Counted from the stretch's first letter, positions 43,681-53,537 are shown. The stretch is 64,000 bases of DNA from Cellulomonas sp. Leaf395 (GCF_001424125.1 NZ_LMQI01000001.1:709688-773687); one strand, 5' to 3'. Program-made: numbers and translations. Notes: generated by a model from the sequence alone, not told the origin.

Positions 43681-45027
43681 TCAGGCCGTCGTGGCGTCCG
43701 GGGTGTCGGCCGCTCGCTCTGCGCGGAGGGCGCGCTCGTCGCGGTCGGCGCGGCCGTCGAACATCACGATCAGCTCGTCGGCCGACGCCACCAGCTCGGG
43801 TGCGCTGACCGCGGACAGCTGAGGGTTCGCGGGGGCGGGCGTCGGGAGGTCGCCGTCGACCACGTGCAGGTCCGCGAACCGCCGGGCGCTGACCAGGACG
43901 CGGGTCTCCAGCGAGGACACCGTCTGGTTGTAGGCGCCGGCCGCGGAGTCGATCGCGCGCCCCAGCTTGGCCAGGTGCGAGCCCATGGTTGCGAGCCGAC
44001 CGTGCAGCTCCTTTCCGAGCGACAGGACGGCCTGCGCGTTGCTGGCCAGCGCGTCCTGCCGCCAGGCGTACGACACGGTGCGCAGCAGCGCGAGCAGGGT
44101 GGTCGGCGTCGCGATGACGACGTTGCGCTCGAACGCGTACTCGATCAGCAGCGGGTCCTGCTCGGCGGCGGCGTGCAGGAACGACTCGGCGGGCACGAAC
44201 ATCACGACGAACTCCGGCGCCGGGGCGAACTGGTCCCAGTAGCGCTTGTCGGCCAGGTCGTCGACGTGCGCGCGGACGTGCCGGGCGTGCGCCGCGAGCC
44301 GCTCGGTGCGGACGCGCTCGTCGGTGGCCTGGGCGGCGTCGAGGAACCCGAGGAAGGCGACCTTGGCGTCCACGACGACGTTCTTGCCGCCCGCGAGCTT
44401 GATGACCATGTCCGGCCGCAGCAGCCCGTCGTCGGTGCGCACCTGGTCCTGCTCGACGAAGTCGACGTGCGCGAGCATCCCCGCGGCCTCGACGACGCGT
44501 TTGAGCTGCAGCTCGCCCCACTTCCCCCGCACCTGCGACGAGCGCAGCGCGGTGACCAGCTGCGCCGTCTCGCCCCGCAGGTGCTCGGAGGCCAGGTGCA
44601 TCGCGCGCACCTGCTCGCCGAGGGCGGCCTGGCCGGCGGCACGTGCCTGCTCGGCGGTGGACAGCTCGACGCGCACCTGGTCGAGCGTGCGGGACAGCGG
44701 CTCCACCATCGCTCGCACAGCCTGCTCGCGCTGGGCGAGCTCCCCGACCTGCGTCTGGTGGTCGGCGGCGAACCGCTGGTGCGCGAGCGCGAGGAACTGG
44801 TCGGTGCTCGTCGCCAGCGCGTCGGCCGCCAGGGCACGGAACTGGTCGGCGAGCCGGTCGGAGTCCGCCAGCCGGGCCTGCGCGCCGTGCCGCTCCGCCT
44901 CCAGCGTGGCCCGTGCCCGCGCCGCCTCGAGGTCAGCCGCGCGCAGGCGGGACGACGTGAGCAGCCAGCCGGCGAGCACGCCGACGACGGCGCCGATCGC
45001 GAGTCCCAGCAGTAGTCCTGTGTCCAT
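43681..45027 (-). CDS. rmuC: DNA recombination protein RmuC homologue
   Basis: A 448-residue protein: an N-terminal transmembrane helix (GLLLGLAIGAVVGVLAGWLL), a long coiled coil to about residue 170, then the RmuC nuclease-like domain (RGKWGELQLKRVVEAAGM, DMVIKLAGGKNVVVDAKVAFLG-like segment, FVPAESFLHAA and ATPTTLLALLRTVSYAWRQ). RmuC limits inversions at short repeats; the K of VVDAKV is in the PD-(D/E)xK-like site. It is convergent with ispH and divergent from the ABC exporter genes. Confidence 0.9.
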   Translation of the reverse strand: MDTGLLLGLAIGAVVGVLAGWLLTSSRLRAADLEAARARATLEAERHGAQARLADSDRLADQFRALAADALATSTDQFLALAHQRFAADHQTQVGELAQREQAVRAMVEPLSRTLDQVRVELSTAEQARAAGQAALGEQVRAMHLASEHLRGETAQLVTALRSSQVRGKWGELQLKRVVEAAGMLAHVDFVEQDQVRTDDGLLRPDMVIKLAGGKNVVVDAKVAFLGFLDAAQATDERVRTERLAAHARHVRAHVDDLADKRYWDQFAPAPEFVVMFVPAESFLHAAAEQDPLLIEYAFERNVVIATPTTLLALLRTVSYAWRQDALASNAQAVLSLGKELHGRLATMGSHLAKLGRAIDSAAGAYNQTVSSLETRVLVSARRFADLHVVDGDLPTPAPANPQLSAVSAPELVASADELIVMFDGRADRDERALRAERAADTPDATTA

Positions 45028-45105
45028 GCGTGCAGGCTCCCAGCACCCACCGACATCCGACCGAAAGGAGAACCATGGCGGGTCGACGGCGCCTACGGTG
45101 GTCCG

Positions 45106-45873
45106 ATGTCGAATGCACCCGCCCTCGAGCTGCGCGGACTGTGGCGCAAGTTCGGTGACAAGATCGCCGTCTCCGGCATCGACCTCGTCGTCCCGGCCGG
45201 CTCGTTCTACGGCCTCGTCGGTCCCAACGGGGCCGGCAAGACGACGACGCTCTCGATGGCGACGGGGCTGCTGCAACCCGACTTCGGCACGGTGCTCGTC
45301 CACGGGCACGACCTATGGGTGAATCCCATCGAGGTCAAGGGCATGCTCGGCGTGCTGCCCGACGGGGTGCGCCTGTTCGACCGGCTGACCGGAGAGCAGC
45401 TCATCACGTACGCGGGCCTGCTGCAGGGGCTCGACCGCGAGACCGTCGCCGCCCGTGCGACCGACCTGCTGTCGGCCCTGGACCTGACCGCGGACGCCAC
45501 GAAGCTCGTCGTCGAGTACTCCGCGGGCATGACCAAGAAGGTCGCGCTGGCGTGCGCGCTGGTGCACGCGCCCCGGCTGCTGGTGCTGGACGAGCCGTTC
45601 GAGGCGGTGGACCCGGTGTCGGCGGCGAACATCCGCGACATCCTGCGCTCCTACGTCCGCTCGGGCGGCACGGTGATCGTCTCGTCGCACGTCATGGACC
45701 TGGTCCAGCGCATGTGCGACCACGTCGCGGTGATCGCGGCGGGACACGTGCTCGCCGCCGGCACCGTCGACGAGGTCCGCGGTGACGGCAGCCTCGAGGA
45801 CCGGTTCGTCGACCTGGTCGGTGGTCGCGTGAGCGGGGAGGGGCTGGCGTGGTTGCGCACCTCGTCCGCCTGA
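45106..45873 (+). CDS. ABC exporter ATP-binding protein (CcmA/ABC-2 type)
   Basis: A 255-residue ATPase. Walker A GPNGAGKTTT near residue 44, signature YSAGMTKKVALACAL (a variant lacking the usual LSGGQ), Walker B LLVLDEPFEAVD and H-loop SSHVMDLV are visible. The EPFEAVD and YSAGM patterns are typical of exporters paired with ABC-2-like permeases. A TACGGT -10 box 6 nt before the ATG suggests a leaderless message. It overlaps the permease gene by 25 bp. The cargo is unknown. Confidence 0.9.
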   Translation: MSNAPALELRGLWRKFGDKIAVSGIDLVVPAGSFYGLVGPNGAGKTTTLSMATGLLQPDFGTVLVHGHDLWVNPIEVKGMLGVLPDGVRLFDRLTGEQLITYAGLLQGLDRETVAARATDLLSALDLTADATKLVVEYSAGMTKKVALACALVHAPRLLVLDEPFEAVDPVSAANIRDILRSYVRSGGTVIVSSHVMDLVQRMCDHVAVIAAGHVLAAGTVDEVRGDGSLEDRFVDLVGGRVSGEGLAWLRTSSA

Positions 45874-47408
45874 AGCTGACGCTGCTGCGCAACGCTCTGC
45901 GGCGCAGCCCCTGGCAGGTGGTCGGCCTCGTCGTCGCCGCGTTGTACGGCGTCGTCGCGCTCGCGATCGTCGTGGGATCGATGGTCGTGCTCAGCGTGCA
46001 GGAGCCCGATATCCGCGGGCTCGTCACCGTGCTCGTCGGCTCCGTGCTGATCCTCGGGTGGTGGGTGGTGCCGCTCATCGCCTTCGGCGTCGACTCGACC
46101 ATCGATCCCGCACGGTTCGTCACGTTCGCCATCCCGCGACGGTCCCTGCTGACGGGCCTGGCGCTCGCGGGGGTCATCGGGGTGCCGGGCGTGGCCACGG
46201 TCGGCGCTGCGCTCGCGATGGCGGGCGTGTGGTGGCGTACCCCGACCGCCCTCGTCGTGGGCCTCCTCTGCTCCGTCCTCGCCGTGGCGACGTGCGTCAT
46301 CGGTGCGCGGGCGACGACCTCCGCCGCGTCCGCCCTGGTCACGGGCCGCCGGTTCCGGGAGGTGATGGCCGCTGTCGCCGTGCTGCCGGTCATCGTCGCG
46401 GGTCCGGTCCTGGGTCGGCTGACCTCGGGCGCGGCTATCACGGCCGACGTGCTCGAGCACGTCGCTGACCTCCTGTCGTGGACCCCGTTCGGCGCGGCCT
46501 GGGCAGTCCCCGGGGACGTCGCCGAGGGGCAATGGGGTCTGGCGACAGCGCGCTTCGTGATCGCCGTGGCGACGCTCGCCGTGGTGGCCGTGGTGTGGGA
46601 CCGGTCGCTCGCGCACGCGCTGGTCAACCCCGCTCACCAGAAGGTGTCGTCCAAGGGTCGCGGGCTCGGATGGTTCGACCGGCTGCCCGCCACGCCGCTC
46701 GGCGCCGTCACCGCGCGCTGCCTCACCTACTGGGCCCGCGACCCGCGCTACGCGCTCGCCGTGGCCGTTGTACCAGTGCTGGCCGTCGTGCTGTACATCG
46801 TCAGCCCCGGGGGTGGAGTGCTCCTCCTGATCGGCCCTCTCGCGGCGTACCTGATGGGCTGGGGGATCTCGGCCGACGTCGCCTACGACGGCTCCGCCTT
46901 CTGGACGCACCTCGCGGCACCCCTGCGCGGGACCGCGGACCGGCTGGGTCGCGTGATCGCCGCCGGGGCGATCGCCGTGCCTGCGGTCACGATCCTCGTC
47001 GTCGGCTCCGCGCTCGTCGCCAGCCAAGCCAACGCCATCGTCGCGCTGCTCGGACTGTCGTTCGGGGTGCTGCTCACGTCGCTCGGCGGCTCCAGCATCC
47101 TGTCCGCGCTCGTCGTCTACCCCGTCCAGCTGCCGGGCGAGAGCCCGTTCCAGACGAAGCAGGGAGCCTCGACGGCGTCGGTCGTCTCCCAGCTGGTCGG
47201 CTGGCTGGCGGTCATGGTGGTGTGCCTGCCCGAGATGATCCTCGCGCTGCTCGCCGTGCGGGGCGGGTCGGTCGCGCTCGGGTGGGTGACGCTCGTCGTC
47301 GGCGTCGTGCTCGGCGCGGTGCTCCTCACCATCGGTGTGCGCGTCGGTGGGAGGACGCTCGACCGCACCGGCCCCGGCCTGCTCAGCAAGATCATGGCGT
47401 TCGCCTGA
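45849..47408 (+). CDS. ABC exporter permease
   Basis: A 519-residue polytopic protein with about 12 hydrophobic segments in two similar halves. Several segments are bounded by short basic loops (PARFVTFAIPRRSLLTG; ARDPRYALAV). It is related to the actinobacterial permeases that accompany CcmA-like ATPases. The GTG start lies inside the ATPase gene's 3' end. The cargo is unknown. It ends 27 bp before ychF, which has its own leaderless promoter. Confidence 0.85.
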   Translation: MVAHLVRLKLTLLRNALRRSPWQVVGLVVAALYGVVALAIVVGSMVVLSVQEPDIRGLVTVLVGSVLILGWWVVPLIAFGVDSTIDPARFVTFAIPRRSLLTGLALAGVIGVPGVATVGAALAMAGVWWRTPTALVVGLLCSVLAVATCVIGARATTSAASALVTGRRFREVMAAVAVLPVIVAGPVLGRLTSGAAITADVLEHVADLLSWTPFGAAWAVPGDVAEGQWGLATARFVIAVATLAVVAVVWDRSLAHALVNPAHQKVSSKGRGLGWFDRLPATPLGAVTARCLTYWARDPRYALAVAVVPVLAVVLYIVSPGGGVLLLIGPLAAYLMGWGISADVAYDGSAFWTHLAAPLRGTADRLGRVIAAGAIAVPAVTILVVGSALVASQANAIVALLGLSFGVLLTSLGGSSILSALVVYPVQLPGESPFQTKQGASTASVVSQLVGWLAVMVVCLPEMILALLAVRGGSVALGWVTLVVGVVLGAVLLTIGVRVGGRTLDRTGPGLLSKIMAFA

Positions 47409-47435
47409 CGGAAGGCCCCCGTAGACTTCCCCGAC

Positions 47436-48515
<1,080 letters not shown>

Positions 48516-48606
48516 TCCAGCACGTTTGCCGAGGTCAGAGGCGACCGGCTGGTGCGCCTGTGGCGGGCCGGCGGCTGGACCGGGTATCGCCTGTCATGCT
48601 GAGTAG

Positions 48607-48930
48607 ATGAGCGATAGTGGCACGCGGGCGATGACCTTTCAGGCGAGGCCGTCGGATGTCTTCGCGGCGCTTCAGGAGGCTGCGCGGCGCACAGGGTTCC
48701 GGTACCTGGCCGGAGACGTGAACTCGGGCACCGCGATGTTCACCTCAGGGAAGTACCTGCTGATGGTCGGCGAGAAGGTCCATGCCCGGTGGACGCAGGT
48801 GGCGCCCGGGACACTTCAGGTGACGCTGACCTCGGCGAAGTTCGGCGTCGTCGGCTTGTCGGGCCGCCGCGGTTCAGGTGTGGACCGTCTGTCCGACGAG
48901 TTGAGCGGGCTGCTTCCCCACGCCGGATAG
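48607..48930 (+). CDS. Small protein of unknown function
   Basis: A 107-residue cytosolic protein with alternating hydrophobic pattern (TMFTSGKYLLMVGEKV-like, LQVTLTSAKFG) suggesting an alpha/beta or SHOCT/bacterial PH-like small fold. The start MTFQARPSDVFAALQEAA and the mid WTQVAPGTLQVTLTSA resemble uncharacterised actinobacterial proteins with a START-like or DUF1499-like beta sheet, but I cannot name the family. A CATGCT -10-like box 6 nt before the ATG suggests a leaderless message. It is a stand-alone gene at the start of the accessory island. Confidence 0.6.
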   Translation: MSDSGTRAMTFQARPSDVFAALQEAARRTGFRYLAGDVNSGTAMFTSGKYLLMVGEKVHARWTQVAPGTLQVTLTSAKFGVVGLSGRRGSGVDRLSDELSGLLPHAG

Positions 48931-49003
48931 GCGACGGCGAGGCCGATCGCACATCCCGGAAGCAGTTGCGCCGGGCCAGCCCGCGAGAGCGGGGCCACGA
49001 TCG

Positions 49004-49462
49004 TCACGCCCCGGAGGCGCGCGCCCGGTCCGCTGCGTCGAGCACGCGGCGGAGCCCCGTGAAGTCGCGCAGCAAGATCCGCGCCAGCACGAACGTCGGC
49101 AGGAGCGCCACGAGCCGGAGCCAGTCGGCGACGTCGCCGCCGTAGTCGGCATAGATCCGCGTGCCGCCGGCGTCAGGCGTGCACTCGTACTCGACGCGGG
49201 AGTTCCACGGGGACGTCGAGTGCCACACGACCCGGCGGTCGTGCTCGACGACCTCGAGCACGTCGGTGAAATGGATCCGGAAGGGCCCGATGCGGTCGAC
49301 GGCGGCCCACCGGTTCCCCACCTGCAGCGGGCCGCTGTCCAACGGGCGGCGGGAGTCGACAGCTGGCGCGAACTCGGGCCACCGTCCCGGGTCGGCGAGG
49401 TACGGGTAGACGCGCGACGGCGGGTGATCGAGGTGCACGTCGAGCGTCACGCGTCGCCACAT
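49004..49462 (-). CDS. SRPBCC (START-like) family protein
   Basis: A 152-residue ligand-pocket protein. It begins TLDVHLDHPPSRVYPYLADP, then WPEFAPAVDS, the strand pair VGNRWAAVDRIGPFRIHFTD and VWHSTSPWNSRVEYECTPD, and ends in a long amphipathic helix (LLPTFVLARILLRDFTGLRR). This matches polyketide-cyclase/SRPBCC proteins that bind hydrophobic ligands. A Shine-Dalgarno GGAGGAAC precedes the ATG, 27 bp after the hemerythrin gene, so the two form an operon. The ligand is unknown. Confidence 0.82.
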   Translation of the reverse strand: MWRRVTLDVHLDHPPSRVYPYLADPGRWPEFAPAVDSRRPLDSGPLQVGNRWAAVDRIGPFRIHFTDVLEVVEHDRRVVWHSTSPWNSRVEYECTPDAGGTRIYADYGGDVADWLRLVALLPTFVLARILLRDFTGLRRVLDAADRARASGA

Positions 49463-49489
49463 GGGTTCCTCCGCCTCGGGGTCGCCGCG

Positions 49490-50224
49490 TCACACCATCG
49501 TCGGCACGGGTCGGTCGGGGTAGAGCTCCCGCATCGCGCTGTCGTATCTCCGCTTCATGAGGAGGAGATACAGGAGCCGGATCGGCGCGGGCACGTTGGC
49601 GCGGACCCAGTCGTCTCGCTCGGCCTCGGGGACGCTCGCGATCAGCAGGCCGATCTGCAACGACATGACGTCCTTCCCGAGCTCCTTGCGGTGCGCCATG
49701 AGAGTGGATCGGGTGTGCTCCTCCATGAAGTCCCACTCCTGCTGCGACATCACCTCCCCCGCGACGGGGAGGATCTCGTCCTCCTCCTGCCCGAGATGCG
49801 CGGACAGCAGGTCGCGGAGACCTTCGATGTCGGTCGCGAAGGCGTCGCGGAGCCGGGGATCGGCGGTGACCACCCAGGGCTCCAGCTGCGGCTCGATCCG
49901 CGCGAGCTGCACCGCGACCTCGGCGTGCTGCGCTCGCATCTGACCGACGTGCAGGGTGCAGGCGGGTTCGCGCGCGACCAGCCTGTCCCACAGGACCATG
50001 TCCTCGGTCTCGTGGTGCATGTGCAGGGCATAGAAGTCGAGGTGGGCGTAGCGGCCGACGACCGCCGAGCGGGCGGTGTCGCCAGGCTCGACCTCGCGCA
50101 CCAGCTCGGGGAGCTCCCGATACAGCCAGCGGATGATCCGATGGACGAGGATCATCCCCGACGTGTCGCAGCCGGGGTGCTGCCCCGCAGGCAGCTGCCC
50201 GGGGGGAGGCAGTGTCTTGGCCAT
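49490..50224 (-). CDS. Hemerythrin domain-containing protein (paralogue 1)
   Basis: A 244-residue all-helical protein with a di-iron hemerythrin-like bundle. Probable ligands are the His in CDTSGMILVHRIIRW, the HHETED cluster in LHMHHETEDMVLWD, the His of MRAQHAEVA, and HLGQEEDEILP. After the bundle a C-terminal helical part (about 165-240) ends in a hydrophobic stretch (PIRLLYLLLMKRR). Such proteins bind O2, NO or act in iron/redox stress; which one is not known. ATG 50224 has GGAGG 5 nt upstream. It heads an operon with the SRPBCC gene and has a close paralogue at 52815-53483. Confidence 0.85.
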   Translation of the reverse strand: MAKTLPPPGQLPAGQHPGCDTSGMILVHRIIRWLYRELPELVREVEPGDTARSAVVGRYAHLDFYALHMHHETEDMVLWDRLVAREPACTLHVGQMRAQHAEVAVQLARIEPQLEPWVVTADPRLRDAFATDIEGLRDLLSAHLGQEEDEILPVAGEVMSQQEWDFMEEHTRSTLMAHRKELGKDVMSLQIGLLIASVPEAERDDWVRANVPAPIRLLYLLLMKRRYDSAMRELYPDRPVPTMV

Positions 50225-50356
50225 CCCGACCTCCACCCGATCATCGACATCGGCGTCGCGGCGCGATGGGAACGTTACTCCGACGCGCCGCGCGCCACAT
50301 CACCCGCTCGCGACGGGGTTCCCAATCGGCGCGACTGCCGGTTACGGTGCCAGTAG

Positions 50357-50396
50357 GTCGAACGTGATGCGGCAACGACGCCGGTCGAACGTTCGA
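50357..50396. promoter_or_regulatory. Palindrome and direct repeat in the hemerythrin/isomerase intergenic region
   Basis: TCGAACGTTCGA (50385-50396) is a 12-bp palindrome. The 10-mer GGTCGAACGT occurs at 50357-50366 and again at 50383-50392. It sits 23-62 bp before the exported isomerase gene and may be an operator for either divergent gene. Confidence 0.4.
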
Positions 50397-50418
50397 ACGT
50401 GGCACCTCGGAGGCACCG

Positions 50419-51372
50419 ATGGACACCATGTACCGATCCTGGGCCCGAGCGCTGCGCGGCTTCGTCGCCGTGACCATGGTCGCGATCGGCCTCGTCGCCG
50501 GCGGTGTCAGCACCGCCTCCGTCGCGTCTGCTGCAGCCCCGGAGTGCGCCGGCAGAGGAGTGCCGACGAGCAAGATCTCGGTCCAGCTCTGGACGTTCGC
50601 CGAGTACATCGGCTTCGGTACCGACGCCGGCACCATCGCCCGGACCGAGGAGGTGTTCCAGAGCCTGAGCGAGATGGGGTACCGGAACGTCGAGCCGTTC
50701 ACCCTGAGCGGGCTGACGGCAGAGCAGTACCGCGCGCTCCTCGACGAGTACGGGCTCAAGGCCTCCGCGCGGCACGTCGACGTCGGGAGGCCGGGGTCGC
50801 CGGCTGACATCGACCAGATCCTTGCGGACAACAAGACGCTGGGGATCAAGTACTTCGGCTCCGGTTCCACCCCGATCTTCCCGCTGGTCTACACCACCGA
50901 GGCGGAGTGGATCGCCTACGCCGAGTACCTCGACGCGCTCGGCGCAATCGCCCGCCAGCACGGCCAGACGCTCATGGTGCACAACCACGACATCGAGTTC
51001 GAAGAGGTGTTCGGCGACCAGACGGTGTTCGACATCCTCATGGCCTACACGGACCCGAAGAATGTCGTGTTCCAGCTCGACCTCTACTGGGCGACCAACG
51101 GCGGCGGTGTCGCCAACCCGATCGACGTGATCGAGCGGTACGGCAACCGGATCCAGCTGTTCCACGTCAAGGACATGGCGGCCGGTCCGTTCCCCGGTCG
51201 GATCGAGATCGTCGGCGACGGGATCATCGACTTCCCGTCGATCTTCGAGGCGGCGGGTGGCAGCACGAAGTACTACGTCGTCGAGCACGACCCGCGCTTC
51301 GGCGACCCGACGTTCGACCCGTTCGAGGCCGCCCAGGAAGGCTTCGACTACCTCGCCTGCGTAACCTTCTGA
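50419..51372 (+). CDS. Exported sugar phosphate isomerase/epimerase-like protein (xylose isomerase-like TIM barrel)
   Basis: A 317-residue protein with a Sec-type signal peptide (GFVAVTMVAIGLVAGGVSTA core, cleavage near ASAAA, residue 40). The mature TIM barrel resembles the AP endonuclease 2/xylose isomerase-like family: KISVQLWTF at the first strand, MGYRNVEP (metal Glu), VHNHDIEFEE, VFQLDLYW and FHVKDM. Metal residues seem kept. Exported relatives are found in many actinobacteria and Bacteroidetes; the substrate is unknown and may be a keto-sugar or inosose. It has its own promoter region with a palindrome. GGAGG lies about 6 nt before the ATG. Confidence 0.85.
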   Translation: MDTMYRSWARALRGFVAVTMVAIGLVAGGVSTASVASAAAPECAGRGVPTSKISVQLWTFAEYIGFGTDAGTIARTEEVFQSLSEMGYRNVEPFTLSGLTAEQYRALLDEYGLKASARHVDVGRPGSPADIDQILADNKTLGIKYFGSGSTPIFPLVYTTEAEWIAYAEYLDALGAIARQHGQTLMVHNHDIEFEEVFGDQTVFDILMAYTDPKNVVFQLDLYWATNGGGVANPIDVIERYGNRIQLFHVKDMAAGPFPGRIEIVGDGIIDFPSIFEAAGGSTKYYVVEHDPRFGDPTFDPFEAAQEGFDYLACVTF

Positions 51373-51391
51373 CCACGCACGTGTGGAACGC

Positions 51392-51946
51392 ATGGCTGTC
51401 GTCGACGAGCTGATGGCGATCGAGCGCGAGCTCGCTCTCGGTCGGGGTGCCGTGTATGCCCGGGTGCTTCGCGACGACGCGGTGGTGGTCGTCCCGGGCG
51501 CGGTGCTGACCAAGGCGGAGTGCGTGGCCGCGATGGACACGTCGCCGGGATGGGACGCCGTCGCCGACGTCGTGCGGAGCGGCGAGTTCTACCGGGATCT
51601 CGGCTGGAACGTCGGTGCGCCGGTCGATCCGCACGCCGAGATCCGGTTCGAGGGGTTGAGCGTGGAGCTCGACGAGCACTCGTCCGTCGCGTTCTGGAAC
51701 AGCGGCAGCCCGGACGACGACGCGGCGGCGACCGTGCTGTCGATCCGGGTGGGCAGCCGCGACGAGGTGGACGCCGTATGGACGCGGATGACAGGGCTCG
51801 GGTACAAGTCCCGGCAGCGGCCGTTCGACGCGTTCTTCGGCTCCCGGTTCGCTGTGCTCGCAGACCCGGACGGCCACCAGGTCGGTCTGCTGAGCCCACG
51901 GTCCGACGAGCACCGCTCGGGCCCACCGCAGCTCGCTCCGAGCTGA
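51392..51946 (+). CDS. NTF2-like / VOC chimeric protein
   Basis: A 184-residue protein that looks like a joint of two unrelated folds. Residues 1-55 (DELMAIERELALGRGAVYAR, VVVVPGAVLTKAECVAAMDT, SPGWDA) match the first half of a DUF4440/NTF2-like protein. From about residue 56 (VADVVRSGEFYRDLGWNVG) it continues as a VOC/glyoxalase-type domain (SVAFWNSGS, DEVDAVWTRMTGLGYKSRQ, FAVLADPDGHQVGLLSP). The NTF2 half lacks its C-terminal strands and the VOC part its first strand. This may be an in-frame deletion fusion and may not be functional. The start could also be GTG 51383. Confidence 0.7.
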   Translation: MAVVDELMAIERELALGRGAVYARVLRDDAVVVVPGAVLTKAECVAAMDTSPGWDAVADVVRSGEFYRDLGWNVGAPVDPHAEIRFEGLSVELDEHSSVAFWNSGSPDDDAAATVLSIRVGSRDEVDAVWTRMTGLGYKSRQRPFDAFFGSRFAVLADPDGHQVGLLSPRSDEHRSGPPQLAPS

Positions 51947-51957
51947 GGTGGCACGCA

Positions 51958-51990
51958 GCGCCGCGTGACGTGCACGACACGACGCGGCGC
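51958..51990 (+). terminator. Terminator-like hairpin after the NTF2-VOC gene
   Basis: GCGCCGCGT (51958-51966) pairs perfectly with 51982-51990 across a 15-nt loop, 11 bp beyond the stop codon. Confidence 0.5.
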
Positions 51991-52086
51991 ACGAGGTCAG
52001 CTCTGGCCGCCGTCCTGGGCGGTCACGAACGAAGGCTGCCCGAATTCAGGCGACGTCCTCGCTGACGGCTGCCTAACGTCGCTCGC

Positions 52087-52824
52087 ATGGCCGACGACGG
52101 ATTCGAGGTCCCCCGCCTCGCGCAGCTGTACGACTCGCTCGACTCGGACCGCAGCGACCTCGATGCGTACGTGGCCATCGTCGACGAGCTGGGTGCGCGC
52201 AGCGTGCTCGACGTCGGCTGCGGCACCGGTACCTTCGCGCTTCTGCTCGCTGCCCGCGGCCTCGACGTCGTCGGCGTCGACCCGGCGGAGGCATCGCTCG
52301 ACGTGGCGCGGGGGAAGGCCGGGTCCGACGATGTGCGGTGGCTCCACGGCGACGCGACGACCCTGGCGGAGGTGCGTGTCGACGTCGCGACGATGACCGG
52401 TAACGTCGCGCAGGTCTTCGTGACCGACGCGGAGTGGGCGGGAACCCTCGCCGCGCTGCACGCGGCGCTGGTCCCGGGCGGGCACCTGGTGTTCGAGACC
52501 CGCGTTCCCGAGCGTGAGGCGTGGCGGGAGTGGACGCGCGAGGCGACGCACGAGGTCACGGACGTCGACAGGGTCGGGCAGGTCGAGACGTGGGTCGACG
52601 TGACGGAGGTCGTCGGCGAGCTCGTGACGTTCCGGGCGACGTGGGTGTTCGCGTCGGACGGTGCGGTGCTGACGTCGGACTCGACCCTGCGGTTCCGCGA
52701 CAGGAGCACGGTCGAACGCTCTCTGGCGGAGGCGGGATTCGACGTCGTCGACGTGCGTGAGGCTCCCGACCGACCGGGCAAGGAGATGGTGTTCGTCGCC
52801 CGGCGTCGCGACAGTCAGCCGTAG
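52087..52824 (+). CDS. Class I SAM-dependent methyltransferase
   Basis: A 245-residue methyltransferase with motif I SVLDVGCGTGTFALLLA near residue 39, VVGVDPAEASLDVA (acidic beta-2 end) and a motif IV region VDVATMTGNVAQVF, followed by LVPGGHLVFETRVPEREAW. The C-terminal part (FRATWVFASDGAVLTSDSTL, FRDRSTVERSLAEAGF) is the usual substrate-side sheet of small-molecule methyltransferases. A TAACGT -10 box 7 nt before the ATG indicates a leaderless message. Its last 10 bp overlap the convergent hemerythrin gene. The substrate is unknown. Confidence 0.85.
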   Translation: MADDGFEVPRLAQLYDSLDSDRSDLDAYVAIVDELGARSVLDVGCGTGTFALLLAARGLDVVGVDPAEASLDVARGKAGSDDVRWLHGDATTLAEVRVDVATMTGNVAQVFVTDAEWAGTLAALHAALVPGGHLVFETRVPEREAWREWTREATHEVTDVDRVGQVETWVDVTEVVGELVTFRATWVFASDGAVLTSDSTLRFRDRSTVERSLAEAGFDVVDVREAPDRPGKEMVFVARRRDSQP

Positions 52825-53483
52825 ATCCGCGCCCGGTGCGCGGCGAACTGGCGTCGGCCCACCAGGCGCCACAGCACGCGGGCGGGCGCTGGCAGGTTGG
52901 TCCGCAGCCAGCCTGCGCGCTCGTCGGCGGGCACGACCTCGAGGATCCAGCCCAGCTGCAGGAGCAACCGGTCCTTCGGGATCGACGCCATGCCGTGCTC
53001 GTGCAGCAGGTTCCACTCCCGCTGCGACATCACCGTGGACGCTGTCGGCAGGATCTGCGCCTCCTCCTGGCCGAGGTGCTGCAGGAGCGTGTCCCGTACA
53101 TCGTCGAGCAGCGCGGCGACGGCGTCGCGTTCGGTCGTGCCGGCCGACTCCTCCCACGCGTCCATGAGTCCGTCGAGCCGCTCCAGCTGTGCGGCCGTGG
53201 CGGCGTGCTGGGACCGCATCAGACCGACGTGGAGCGCGCACGCCGGCGCGCGCAGCTCGAGGGTGTCCCAGAGCAGCAGGTCCTCGCCCTCGTGGTGGTG
53301 GTGCAGTGCCGCGGCAACTTCGCGGACGTGGTCGGCGACGGGGAGCATCCGGGCGGTGTCCCCGTCGGCCACGCCGCGGACCAGGACCGGGGCGTCGGTG
53401 AAGGCGCGGCGGAACAGTGCGTGGATCGTGAGCATGTCGGAGGTGTCGCAGCCGAGCTTCTCGGTGCTGGTGACGGCGCTCAT
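52815..53483 (-). CDS. Hemerythrin domain-containing protein (paralogue 2)
   Basis: A 222-residue paralogue of the 49490-50224 protein. The shared skeleton is GCDTSxM, a following His (MLTIHALFRR), GDTAR, the LHHHHEGEDLLLWD cluster, APACALHVGLMRSQHA, HLGQEEAQILP and MSQREWNLL; the residues expected to bind the di-iron centre are kept in both. The C-terminal helices (QLGWILEVVPADERAGWLRT) also align. ATG 53483 begins directly with the conserved region. It is divergent from the CGNR regulator gene, which may control it. The function is unknown, with O2, NO or iron handling possible. Confidence 0.85.
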   Translation of the reverse strand: MSAVTSTEKLGCDTSDMLTIHALFRRAFTDAPVLVRGVADGDTARMLPVADHVREVAAALHHHHEGEDLLLWDTLELRAPACALHVGLMRSQHAATAAQLERLDGLMDAWEESAGTTERDAVAALLDDVRDTLLQHLGQEEAQILPTASTVMSQREWNLLHEHGMASIPKDRLLLQLGWILEVVPADERAGWLRTNLPAPARVLWRLVGRRQFAAHRARIYG

Positions 53484-53522
53484 CGTGCGTCTCGCTCTCG
53501 GTGTCGGGAACTCCGGTGCGTC

Positions 53523-53537
53523 ACCGGTAAAACCGGT
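53523..53537. promoter_or_regulatory. Repeated ACCGGT element between hemerythrin 2 and the CGNR gene
   Basis: ACCGGTAAAACCGGT (53523-53537): two palindromic ACCGGT units 9 bp apart in the 108-bp divergent promoter. It resembles a regulator site for the adjacent CGNR protein. Confidence 0.45.
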
